DNA of 11,774 nucleotides, taken from Smithella sp. D17 (GTDB lineage: Bacteria > Desulfobacterota > Syntrophia > Syntrophales > Smithellaceae). Below are positions 1 through 6,911 of the stretch, piece after piece. Where the stretch lies: contig JQOA01000006.1 in the NCBI GenBank assembly GCA_000753945.1, positions 1-11,774 on the forward strand, read 5' to 3'. A program made the translations under genes and the position numbers. Each line of letters opens with the position of its first letter. Within the stretch, counting starts at the first letter, position 1. Under the pieces are notes generated by a model, which did no database searches, was not told where the DNA came from, and was given only the letters and a program-made list of their open reading frames with translations.

Positions 1-53
1 CCCGCGAAAACACGGCCCACATCAGGAAGTCTGAAATTTTAACTTCGAAAGAC

Positions 54-1751
54 TTAAATGCATAAAGGGCTGTTGAGCTCCCGGCGCGCTTCCTCTGTAA
101 ATGTTTTTAATTGCTCGGCGGGAATACCAAGATTAAGAAATGTTTGATTGATGATTTCCAGACTGGCTTCAAATTCCGGCTGAACCACGTACGTCACACC
201 TTTTTTGTAAAGCGCTTTCATTTGTTCTATCCCTTCCGCCCTGGCAATGATGTGGATATCGGGATTGATTTTTTGCGCCTGTGCGACAATTCCCAGCGAA
301 ACAACCGCCACAGGAGTTGTAATCAGCAGAATCTTCGCTTTGCGTAAGGCCGCGGCTTCCAGAATTATTCCCTTGGCGGCGTCTCCGAAGATAATCGGGA
401 ATTTGCGCAATTTTACTTCCTGGCTGCGCCGGGAATTCTGTTCCAGAATAACAAAAGGTATACCGGAGTGGTGCAGAACATTGGCAACGTGCATGCCGAC
501 CCGTCCTCCACCTGCGATAACGATATGATCTTTCAGACCGCTTTTCGGAAAATGTAAAGGCTTAAGCTTAAGCGGCTTCATAAAACGACGGGCAAAAACA
601 TAAAGCGGCGCCGTCAGCCCAGATATGAAAGGTGTCAGCAGCATAGTAACAATGGTCATCGCCAGCACTAAAGAATAGAATTCGGCAGAAATCGATTTTG
701 TTCCGACACCGACCCTGCCAAGAATAAAAGAAAATTCTCCAACCTGCGACAGTCCTAATCCCATTGCCAGAGGAATGACATTGCGATAACCAAACGCCCG
801 GCTCAACACGGCAAAAATCAGTGCTTTGCCCAGCATAACAAGAACCACCAGAAGCGCTATCATTTGCCAGTGGGCAAAAAGAAATCTGATATCCAGCAGC
901 ATGCCGATGGACGTGAAAAACAACAAACTGAAAATATCACGCAGTGGAATGATGTCGCTTAGCGCCTGATAACCATAGTCTGATTCGCTCAATAGAATAC
1001 CGGCGACGAAAGCGCCAAAGGCGAAAGAAAGGCCGAAAATGTAAGTGCCATATCCGATACCCAAACCGATGGCAGCCGTGGCAATCAGAAAAAGTTCGCG
1101 CGAATTCCAGTTCGCGATATATCTCATCAGGCGTGGAATGATTTTCGTGCCGATAAAAATTATTGCCAGTAGAAACAAGGCGGCTTTAGCTGCCGCAATA
1201 AGCAAAATAGAAAAGCCAGCCTGGATATTGTTTAGCTGCGGCAGAATAATCAGCATCGGCACAATAGCCAGATCCTGGATAATCAATACGCCGATCATCA
1301 CGCGGCTGGAAAGCGTGCCCATCAATCCCTGATTTTCCAGGGTCTTCAGAATAATCATGGTGCTGGATAGAGAAATCAAGGCTCCGAACCATACGGAAGA
1401 CGTCCATGTCCAGCCAAACAGTTGACCGATGCCAAACCCGTAAAGCATTGTCAGAGTTATTTGCAGAGGTGTGCCGAAGAGTGCGATCGTTTTGACCGGT
1501 TTTAATTCTCTGAAGGAAAATTCAAGACCCAGCGCGAAAAGCAAAAGAGCTATACCGATTTCCGCCAGCTTTTCGATATTATTAATATCCGAAATCGTGA
1601 TGCCTCCGGTATAAGGTCCCACGACAATTCCGGCCAGGATGTAACCAAGAATCAAAGGCTGTTTCAGCGTCCGGGCAATCAAACCACCCACTAATGCGGA
1701 CATAACGATAATTACAATGTCTTCAGCAATGCCCATAAGATAATACAACAC
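54..1751 (-). CDS. CPA2-family cation:proton antiporter with C-terminal TrkA-N (RCK) domain, KefB/KefC-like
   Basis: Inner-membrane antiporter predicted to exchange K+ or Na+ for protons, gated by a cytoplasmic nucleotide-binding domain. Residues about 10-385 are a chain of hydrophobic helices typical of the Na_H_Exchanger fold, including the LLFALGLEF segment near 70-78 and the conserved IQD near 158-160. After a short basic linker, a Rossmann TrkA-N domain begins with HIVIAGGGRVG (409-419), has an acidic residue after the second strand (ILEQN, 435-439) and a GDA at 456-458. The protein ends about 30 residues after this domain, so the TrkA-C domain of many RCK proteins is absent. At 565 aa it is close to KefC-like proteins in length, but I see no clear glutathione-gating signature, so KefB or KefC should not be assigned. 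The start is uncertain: GTG at 1751 or ATG at 1736 (MGIAEDIV); neither has a convincing ribosome-binding site. A good promoter lies just upstream. Divergent from the potassium channel gene. Confidence 0.9.
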   Translation of the reverse strand: MLYYLMGIAEDIVIIVMSALVGGLIARTLKQPLILGYILAGIVVGPYTGGITISDINNIEKLAEIGIALLLFALGLEFSFRELKPVKTIALFGTPLQITLTMLYGFGIGQLFGWTWTSSVWFGALISLSSTMIILKTLENQGLMGTLSSRVMIGVLIIQDLAIVPMLIILPQLNNIQAGFSILLIAAAKAALFLLAIIFIGTKIIPRLMRYIANWNSRELFLIATAAIGLGIGYGTYIFGLSFAFGAFVAGILLSESDYGYQALSDIIPLRDIFSLLFFTSIGMLLDIRFLFAHWQMIALLVVLVMLGKALIFAVLSRAFGYRNVIPLAMGLGLSQVGEFSFILGRVGVGTKSISAEFYSLVLAMTIVTMLLTPFISGLTAPLYVFARRFMKPLKLKPLHFPKSGLKDHIVIAGGGRVGMHVANVLHHSGIPFVILEQNSRRSQEVKLRKFPIIFGDAAKGIILEAAALRKAKILLITTPVAVVSLGIVAQAQKINPDIHIIARAEGIEQMKALYKKGVTYVVQPEFEASLEIINQTFLNLGIPAEQLKTFTEEARRELNSPLCI

Positions 1752-1797
1752 TTTATGAAAAGGTTAAAATATACAACAGATTTAAAAAACTTTTTTA

Positions 1798-1827
1798 AGT
1801 ATAGGTGAAAGTATTCCTGCGTGTCAA
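1798..1827 (-). promoter_or_regulatory. sigma70-type promoter for the antiporter gene
   Basis: On the minus strand a perfect -35 hexamer TTGACA (1822-1827) is followed by an 18-bp spacer and a -10 hexamer TATACT (1798-1803, 5/6 to consensus). Transcription would begin near 1790, giving a leader of about 40 nt before the GTG at 1751. Position and orientation fit the antiporter. Predicted by eye only. Confidence 0.65.
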
Positions 1828-1855
1828 GGCAATAATGCTGAGAAGAATTGAATAC

Positions 1856-1884
1856 TTGAATTAATTATGCATTACTTGTATAAG
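1856..1884 (+). promoter_or_regulatory. candidate promoter for the potassium channel-lipoprotein pair, overlapped by a small palindrome
   Basis: TTGAAT (1856-1861), a 17-bp spacer and TATAAG (1879-1884) form a plausible but imperfect sigma70 promoter. The -10 box lies inside a perfect 5-4-5 inverted repeat, TACTT (1873-1877) and AAGTA (1882-1886), and the hexamer TACTTG occurs twice exactly 20 bp apart (1853 and 1873). An operator at the -10 region is possible but unproven. Confidence 0.35.
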
Positions 1885-1950
1885 TATCCATTATTTTTCT
1901 TCGGCTGTTAATTGTTTTATAAATAATATGTTTGAAAATTTCCGGATCAG

Positions 1951-1970
1951 GTATAAAGAAGTATAAAGGA
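1951..1970 (+). repeat. tandem 10-bp near-duplication that supplies the channel gene's ribosome-binding site
   Basis: GTATAAAGAA (1951-1960) is followed directly by GTATAAAGGA (1961-1970), differing at one base. The change in the second copy creates the AAAGGAG used as ribosome-binding site for the TTG start at 1983. A short tandem duplication of this kind can arise by slippage. Confidence 0.6.
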
Positions 1971-1982
1971 GAAAACAAACTT

Positions 1983-2981
1983 TTGATATTTACCAGTAAA
2001 ATAAAAATCGCCCTCATAATATTATTAGCCATCTTTATAGTCGGCACCTTCGGTTTTCATTTTATCGAAGGATGGAGTTTTGTTGATTCATTTTATACTA
2101 CAATTGCTACTTTATCTACGGTGGGTTATGGGGATTTCTCACCGGAAACAACAGCAGGCAAATTCTTTGCGGTTTTCGTAATTATTTTTGGCGTGGGCAT
2201 GATGTTTTATACATTGGTCCTTTTAGCGGAGACTTTTATTGAAGGGCGTCTGCGCAATCTATTGGGGAGGGGAAAAGTGGAAAAAATAATCGATAAAATG
2301 CATAATCATTATATAATATGCGGCGGCGGTCGTATCGGTTTTTTGATTTGCCGTGAATTAATGGCGGGGAAAATGCCGTGTGTGGTTATCGATAACAATC
2401 CGGAAGTGATTCAAAAGGCTCAGGATGAAGGTTTTATTTGCTTAAAAGGAGATGCAACACAGGATAAAATATTGATTAAAGCGGGAATCAAACGAGCGAA
2501 GGGTGTCGCTTGTGTTCTGCCGTCGGACGCGGAAAATCTGTACGTTATTTTGACAGCAAAAGAACTCAATCAACAAGTGTATATTATATCCCGCTCCGAG
2601 GAAGAAGAATCGGAACACAGGTTGCTTAGGGCAGGAGCGGATCGGGTGATGTCTCCCTACACACTGGGCGGTGTCAGAATGGCGATGGCTATTTTGCGTC
2701 CGGCCATGCTGGACTTCATTGAAATTACCACCCGCCAGCAAAGTCTGGAATTGCGCATGGAAGAAGTTTCTGTCTGTAAAAACTCACAGTTTATTTCTAA
2801 ATCACTGGAAGATTCAGGAATACGCAAGCGTTATGGACTGATAATTATTGCCGTGAAAAAGGATTCCGGAAAGATGATTTTCAATCCTATGGCGAATTAT
2901 ATTATTGCCGAAGGTGATAGGTTGATCGCAATGGGTGAAGATGAAAATGTAAAACAGTTTTCTGAATCGTGTCTGGCGTAG
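1983..2981 (+). CDS. MthK-like two-helix potassium channel with RCK (TrkA-N/TrkA-C) domains
   Basis: Inner-membrane K+ channel with a cytoplasmic regulatory region. Numbered from the TTG at 1983 (332 aa): TM1 about 6-23, a pore helix and perfect potassium selectivity filter TVGYGD at 46-51, and TM2 about 60-83. A TrkA-N Rossmann domain starts at about 110 with HYIICGGGRIG, an Asp after the second strand (VVIDNN, 135-140) and KGDAT near 155-159. A TrkA-C domain covers about 263-328. Architecture and length match MthK-type channels; there is no voltage sensor. The frame stays open to another TTG at 1932, but that one has no ribosome-binding site, whereas the 1983 TTG follows AAAGGAG by 11 nt, so I prefer 1983. 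The stop is 15 bp before the lipoprotein gene, which has its own strong ribosome-binding site, so the two are probably co-transcribed. K+ selectivity is secure; ligand and physiological role are not visible. Confidence 0.9.
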   Translation: MIFTSKIKIALIILLAIFIVGTFGFHFIEGWSFVDSFYTTIATLSTVGYGDFSPETTAGKFFAVFVIIFGVGMMFYTLVLLAETFIEGRLRNLLGRGKVEKIIDKMHNHYIICGGGRIGFLICRELMAGKMPCVVIDNNPEVIQKAQDEGFICLKGDATQDKILIKAGIKRAKGVACVLPSDAENLYVILTAKELNQQVYIISRSEEEESEHRLLRAGADRVMSPYTLGGVRMAMAILRPAMLDFIEITTRQQSLELRMEEVSVCKNSQFISKSLEDSGIRKRYGLIIIAVKKDSGKMIFNPMANYIIAEGDRLIAMGEDENVKQFSESCLA

Positions 2982-2996
2982 AAAAAGGAGTAGAAC

Positions 2997-3680
2997 ATGA
3001 AAGTAAACAAATTATGCTATTTATGGAAATGGATATTTCTGATTTTTATTTTCATTTTTATGGGCTGCGTCGGCCCCAGTCTGTACAGCGTTAATATATA
3101 CTACGATGCGGATCAGGCTGCTATCCCTGCATATTTAAAGGCCGACAAAACCTCTGGCGCCATTATTTCCGTTGCTGAATTTACCGATACGCGTCAGATG
3201 GACGACCGGCTTGTAATTGGACGTGTGACGGAATCGGACGGAACAAAAGTATTGCTATTGCCCAAGAATGTCAAAGCAACAAAGGCTGTGGCCAACGGCA
3301 TAAAAGAATATTTAAGAAAGGCTGGATATAAAGTTCCCAATAAAATTGAACAATGGAATTTAAAGGAACAAAACATGCCGCAGGGAGTCGCCAATATACT
3401 TATCGGTGGAAATATAGAGGAGTTGGAGATTTCCTGCCTTAAAGGATTTCCTACAAACTCCTGCAAAACCAATATAAAATTAACTTTTGTTTTCGCCGAT
3501 GTGACTAAGGGCAAAATACTTTATGAAGGTAAAGTGGAAAGCAATTATTCAAAAGAATATGCTCTGTTTTCTGAAGAAGTTCTGGGAGAACAGGCAGGCA
3601 TTGCTCTTGGTGATGCCATTGAAAAATTATTTACAGAAAAAATGGTAGCACAGAAACTTAAAGAAGCCATTGCTCGTTAG
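2997..3680 (+). CDS. Putative outer-membrane lipoprotein, YajG-like pattern
   Basis: A 227-aa exported lipoprotein of unknown role. The N-terminus has a basic and aromatic n-region, a very hydrophobic core (about 12-22) and a lipobox-like FMGC with Cys at 24; the -3 Phe is unusual but the G-C junction is clear. Val follows the Cys, not Asp, so an inner-membrane retention signal is absent and outer-membrane sorting is expected. The mature part has short strands with a V-x-E-F-T-D-x-R motif near 60-66, a helix ending in KAGYKVP near 110-118, and GGNIEEL near 141-147. This order (FxDxR, IGR, amphipathic helix, GxIxxL) resembles the YajG / Lipoprotein_16 family; that assignment is from memory and tentative. 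The ATG follows AAAAAGGAG by 8 nt. Likely in one transcript with the upstream channel. The stop is 8 bp from the stop of the convergent dehydrogenase gene. Confidence 0.75.
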   Translation: MKVNKLCYLWKWIFLIFIFIFMGCVGPSLYSVNIYYDADQAAIPAYLKADKTSGAIISVAEFTDTRQMDDRLVIGRVTESDGTKVLLLPKNVKATKAVANGIKEYLRKAGYKVPNKIEQWNLKEQNMPQGVANILIGGNIEELEISCLKGFPTNSCKTNIKLTFVFADVTKGKILYEGKVESNYSKEYALFSEEVLGEQAGIALGDAIEKLFTEKMVAQKLKEAIAR

Positions 3681-3688
3681 TGGAGCGC

Positions 3689-4702
3689 TCAAATGTTGGG
3701 TTTAATGATTACCTTGATGGATTTCCGGCCATCTGTAACAAGCTGAAAACCTTTGACAATATCTTTTAAGGGGAGCCGGTGCGTAATCAGATCATCCACT
3801 ATGATATTGTGCCATTCTATTAGCTTAATAGCTTCGATGATATCCGGTGGCCCGCAATAATAAGAAGTGAGAATGGTAATTTCTTTCATCCAGAAATCAT
3901 TGACCGGAACGACCACTTTTTTATCCGGTCCGGGAACAGCAAAGAGCACGACAACTCCGCCCTTATCCACGCATTTCCATGCCTGCTCCACCGCCGAATC
4001 AGCTGAGGCGCATAAAAAGACGACGTCGGCTTTTTTACAACTTTCTTTTACTAATTGCTTTGAAATATCATCCGCCGCATTGGTGATAATATCGGCTCCC
4101 ATTTGTCTGGCAATTTCCAGTTTTTTTTGGTTGATGTCTGCGGCGATTATCCTGCATCCTTTTGTTCGCGCCAGTTTAACGTTAAGCAAACCGGACATTC
4201 CGCAACCGATGACCAAAACGGTTTGCCCCTTTTTTACGCCGGCCAGCCTTTGCGCTCTCACGACGCAGGCCAGAGGTTCGATAAACGTGCTTTGATCAAA
4301 GGAAATGTCTTGAGGAAGCAGATAAGTTCCGTTTTCTATTAAAATCTCCGGAACAAGAATGTATTCGGCAAAGCCGCCGGGAAGCCTCTCCTTGACCTCC
4401 AAACATTGCGGATAGTGCCCGTTTTTGCAGTAATAACATTTCATACAGGGCACTTTCGGAGCGATAAAAACACGGTCACCCGGTTTATATTTTTTTACTG
4501 ATTTGCCGACTGTTAACACTTGTGCGCCTATTTCATGTCCCTGCACCAGCGGTGCTCGCGGAAGGCGATACCATTCTACAATATCGCTGCCGCAGATGCC
4601 GCAGGAAATAACCTTGACCAGCATTTCCTTTTTATTGGGCTTCGGAGTCGGCACATTTTTGATGCGGATATCCTTGTTGTTGTACCAGAGCGCGACCTTC
4701 AT
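3689..4702 (-). CDS. Zinc-dependent medium-chain alcohol/polyol dehydrogenase (sorbitol dehydrogenase-like)
   Basis: A 337-aa cytoplasmic NAD(P)-dependent oxidoreductase expected to interconvert a secondary alcohol and a ketone on a polyol or sugar phosphate. Catalytic zinc ligands are visible as C37 (CGICGSD), H56-E57 (GHE) and probably E142 (IEPLAC). Structural-zinc cysteines are C86, C89, C92 and C100. The Rossmann domain shows VIGCGMSG (G166, G168, G171) with an acidic residue at the end of strand 2 (D189), favouring NAD+ over NADP+. Length is normal for sorbitol, threonine or galactitol-1-phosphate dehydrogenases; which substrate is used cannot be read from sequence. Its ATG overlaps the stop of the LsrF-like gene by 4 bp (ATGA), so the two are probably translationally coupled and functionally linked. 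It is the last gene of the minus-strand cluster, with no terminator before the convergent lipoprotein gene. Confidence 0.88.
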   Translation of the reverse strand: MKVALWYNNKDIRIKNVPTPKPNKKEMLVKVISCGICGSDIVEWYRLPRAPLVQGHEIGAQVLTVGKSVKKYKPGDRVFIAPKVPCMKCYYCKNGHYPQCLEVKERLPGGFAEYILVPEILIENGTYLLPQDISFDQSTFIEPLACVVRAQRLAGVKKGQTVLVIGCGMSGLLNVKLARTKGCRIIAADINQKKLEIARQMGADIITNAADDISKQLVKESCKKADVVFLCASADSAVEQAWKCVDKGGVVVLFAVPGPDKKVVVPVNDFWMKEITILTSYYCGPPDIIEAIKLIEWHNIIVDDLITHRLPLKDIVKGFQLVTDGRKSIKVIIKPNI

Positions 4703-5580
4703 TTTTCCTTTTTCAAAGTTTTATAGAGATCAAAAGCTTTCTTCGGAGTTTCGTTATCATGGACAACGGAGCGCACCGCCTGAATCATGGCAATAGGCGC
4801 ATCCGACTGGAAAATATTGCGTCCCATATCCACACCGGCGGCGCCTTTTTGAACTGCGTTATAGGCCATGGTCAGGGCTTCAAGTTCCGGAATCTTCTTT
4901 CCGCCAGCCATGACAATCGGTACAGGGCAGGAAGAAGTTACTGTCTCGAAATCTTTTTCCACATAATAGGTCTTGATGTAGTGGGCGCCAAGCTCCGCGC
5001 AAATTCTACAGGCCAAACGAAAATATTTCGCATCGCGGGCCATATCCTTTCCTACAGCCGTGACCGCGAGAGTGGGAATTCCATAACGGTTACCGATATC
5101 AACCATTTTGGTCATGTTGATGACAGACTGTTTTTCATATTCACCGCCGATAAACACCTGTACCGCCATGGCGCAGACATTTAAACGGATGGAGTCTTCG
5201 ATATCAACAGCGATTTCTTCATTGGAGAGTTCCTTGAGAATGCTGGCGCCTCCGGAAACCCGCAGTACGATAGCCTGAGAAGTGGAAGGTGGTATAACAC
5301 TGCGGAGAATTCCCCTTGTCAGCATGAGAGTGTCCGCGTAAGGCGCTAAAGGAAGGATATTAATATCAACCCTTTCCAGGCCGGTCGTTGGTCCCTGGAA
5401 ATAACCATGATCTATTGCCAGCATAACTGTCCGGCCGGAGACTGGATTAAATATTCTGGAGAGTCTGTTTTTCATTCCCCAATCCAGGGAATTCGATCCT
5501 TTAAGAAAAAATCCCTGCGTTTGCTGAGGCATATCGCAATGAAACATTTTGGCTTCTTTGATTCCATCCGCATCCGGCAT
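4699..5580 (-). CDS. lsrF: LsrF-like 3-hydroxy-2,4-pentadione 5-phosphate thiolase (DhnA/DeoC-type aldolase fold)
   Basis: A 293-aa cytoplasmic enzyme. E. coli LsrF (about 291 aa) transfers an acetyl group from 3-hydroxy-2,4-pentadione 5-phosphate, the final AI-2 breakdown intermediate, to CoA, giving DHAP and acetyl-CoA. As I recall the E. coli protein, similarity is end to end: LDWGMKNRLSRIFNP (32-46), MLAIDHGYFQGPTTGLERVD (53-72), TRGILRSVIPP (88-98), YIKTYYVEK (201-209) with the expected Schiff-base Lys at K203, PIVMAGGKK and GVDMGRNIFQS. This is much closer than to generic class I fructose-bisphosphate aldolases. The frame extends to a TTG at 5640, but the ATG at 5580 follows AAAGGAG at good spacing and aligns with the E. 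coli N-terminus. It overlaps the downstream dehydrogenase gene by 4 bp. No lsrK, lsrG, lsrR or lsr transporter is nearby, so the substrate may differ from AI-2 products. Confidence 0.85.
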   Translation of the reverse strand: MPDADGIKEAKMFHCDMPQQTQGFFLKGSNSLDWGMKNRLSRIFNPVSGRTVMLAIDHGYFQGPTTGLERVDINILPLAPYADTLMLTRGILRSVIPPSTSQAIVLRVSGGASILKELSNEEIAVDIEDSIRLNVCAMAVQVFIGGEYEKQSVINMTKMVDIGNRYGIPTLAVTAVGKDMARDAKYFRLACRICAELGAHYIKTYYVEKDFETVTSSCPVPIVMAGGKKIPELEALTMAYNAVQKGAAGVDMGRNIFQSDAPIAMIQAVRSVVHDNETPKKAFDLYKTLKKEK

Positions 5581-5640
5581 ATCTTGTGCGCTCCTTTCTT
5601 CTTCAAGAAGTTGGTTTAGTCTTTGTCTTGTTTGATGCAA

Positions 5641-5671
5641 TCTTGCATATTTTTAAAAATCAGTCAAATTC
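5641..5671 (-). promoter_or_regulatory. weak candidate promoter upstream of the lsrF-like gene
   Basis: On the minus strand TTGACT (5662-5667) is followed by an AT-rich spacer with only a poor -10 match (AAGATT about 17 bp on). The gap between glpC and the lsrF-like start is about 146 bp, much longer than the other junctions downstream of glpA, so a separate promoter is plausible; the boxes themselves are weak. Confidence 0.22.
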
Positions 5672-5693
5672 ACTTTCAGAAATTAGTTGTTTA

Positions 5694-5742
5694 CAAAAAG
5701 AAAACAAATCATTTGCTGAAGGAAATTTATTTTTGATTTGTT
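5694..5742 (-). terminator. possible weak rho-independent terminator at the end of glpC
   Basis: Read on the minus strand, a perfect 8-bp inverted repeat (arms at 5735-5742 and 5703-5710, AACAAATC) is followed by TTCTTTTTG. The stem is AT-rich with a 24-nt loop and its upstream arm lies within the last codons of glpC, so termination would be partial at best. Confidence 0.3.
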
Positions 5743-6911
5743 ATGTTCAGTGATTCGCAGAGTATTTCCGCCGGATCCAGAGCGGTTATTCCGGAGAGTC
5801 CTTCCAACTGCATCCGACAGGAACCGCAATCTGCAACAATATTTTTCGCTCCTGTCTTTTTGATTAAGGAAACAGCCCGATTGCCAATTTGTATCGCCGT
5901 AAACTCGTTATTTTCTTTAAAACCGTAACTGCCGGAGAGTCCGCAACAGGTGTCATCAAAAATTTCACATTCCAAACCTGGTATAGTTGCCATAAGTTTT
6001 TGGGCCGGATAGCCGATTTTCAATGCTCTGAGATGACATGGAATATGATAGGCTATTTTACGCCGTACTTTTCCAAATTCAGGTTTGGCGTATCCTTCAT
6101 TAATGAGTTTGATAATATACTCGTGAAGATTATAGCTGCTCTCGGCAATTTTTTTGCCCTGCGGAATTTCCATGATGCCGGGGTAATCATGCAGAATACA
6201 GAGACCGCAGGAGGTGCATGCATAAACGATATCATAACCGGCGTCTATGTAGTCGGATAATGAAGAAGCGTTTTTTTGTGCGAAGTATTTGGCGAGCGCC
6301 AGGTTTCCGTTGCCCAGCGCGGGCAATCCGCAGCACCACTGGGGCGGCAAGACGACATCAACATTCATAGCGGCAAGAAGTCTGACAATCTTTCTTCCTA
6401 TATCAGGGCGGTAGAAATTTATAAAACATCCGTAAAAGAAGGCGACTTTTTTTGTGCCTTTGTTCAGATTCTTTTTCCCTTGGCGCATTGTCCGGAAACT
6501 AAATTTGGGAAAGGGGATGTACGTTGATATTCCTATTTTACGAAGAATATTCTTTCCCGTTTCGGTAGAAGCGAATTTATTGGCCAGGGGAGCGGTCAAT
6601 GAACCCAGAGCGCTTAAATAATAATTGTTGGCAAAAAGCAGGTGTGTCGCAGTTTGCGGATGTTCCTTGCCGTATCTTTGTTGTTCCCGAAGGATAATTT
6701 GTGCCGGTTCCACTCCGCAGGGACAGGCCATTTCGCAGCGCTTGCACTGGCTGCATAAAAAAACCCATTCATCCTGAGCTTTTTCTTTTTCCGACCGGAA
6801 ACGCTGGGCGTCAGGCCCCGCCTGTTTTGGTCCGGGAAAATCCGGATTCACTCTGAATACGGGACAGTTTTCGACACAAATCGTGCAGCGTATGCAATGT
6901 TCATAGTTCAT
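5727..6911 (-). CDS. glpC: Anaerobic glycerol-3-phosphate dehydrogenase subunit C (iron-sulfur membrane anchor subunit)
   Basis: A 394-aa electron-transfer subunit (E. coli GlpC is 396 aa) that links the GlpAB flavoenzyme to the membrane and the quinone pool. Two ferredoxin-type [4Fe-4S] motifs are seen: C6xxC9xxC12xxxC16-P and C53xxC56xxC59xxxC63-P. Two cysteine-rich CCG domains follow, each with its CCG triplet (QWCCGLP and DTCCGLSGSYG) and upstream Cys (YGC near the start of the first, IPCHLRA in the second). The reading frame extends to 6971, but those extra codons lie inside glpB and resemble no GlpC; the ATG at 6911 begins MNYEHCIRC as in the family and overlaps the glpB stop by 11 bp, preceded by GCGGAG. 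Last of the three coupled glpABC genes. Confidence 0.93.
   Translation of the reverse strand: MNYEHCIRCTICVENCPVFRVNPDFPGPKQAGPDAQRFRSEKEKAQDEWVFLCSQCKRCEMACPCGVEPAQIILREQQRYGKEHPQTATHLLFANNYYLSALGSLTAPLANKFASTETGKNILRKIGISTYIPFPKFSFRTMRQGKKNLNKGTKKVAFFYGCFINFYRPDIGRKIVRLLAAMNVDVVLPPQWCCGLPALGNGNLALAKYFAQKNASSLSDYIDAGYDIVYACTSCGLCILHDYPGIMEIPQGKKIAESSYNLHEYIIKLINEGYAKPEFGKVRRKIAYHIPCHLRALKIGYPAQKLMATIPGLECEIFDDTCCGLSGSYGFKENNEFTAIQIGNRAVSLIKKTGAKNIVADCGSCRMQLEGLSGITALDPAEILCESLNITNQK

Noticed and set aside
1..65. Possible 3' end of a plus-strand gene entering from the left (open in frame 3 to a TAA at 63-65), and a 6-bp inverted repeat (27-32/50-55).
   Set aside because: Only about 20 codons are visible with no recognisable motif, and other frames are closed by chance-like stops; the inverted repeat has no U-tract on either strand, so it is not a supportable terminator.
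1928..1966. Twelve-codon leader ORF (ATG at 1928) upstream of the channel gene.
   Set aside because: It has no Shine-Dalgarno sequence and no regulatory codon run; most likely chance.
5581..5640. Twenty-residue N-terminal extension of the LsrF-like protein from a TTG at 5640.
   Set aside because: No ribosome-binding site precedes it and the residues have no counterpart in E. coli LsrF, whereas the ATG at 5580 has a good site and matches the family start.
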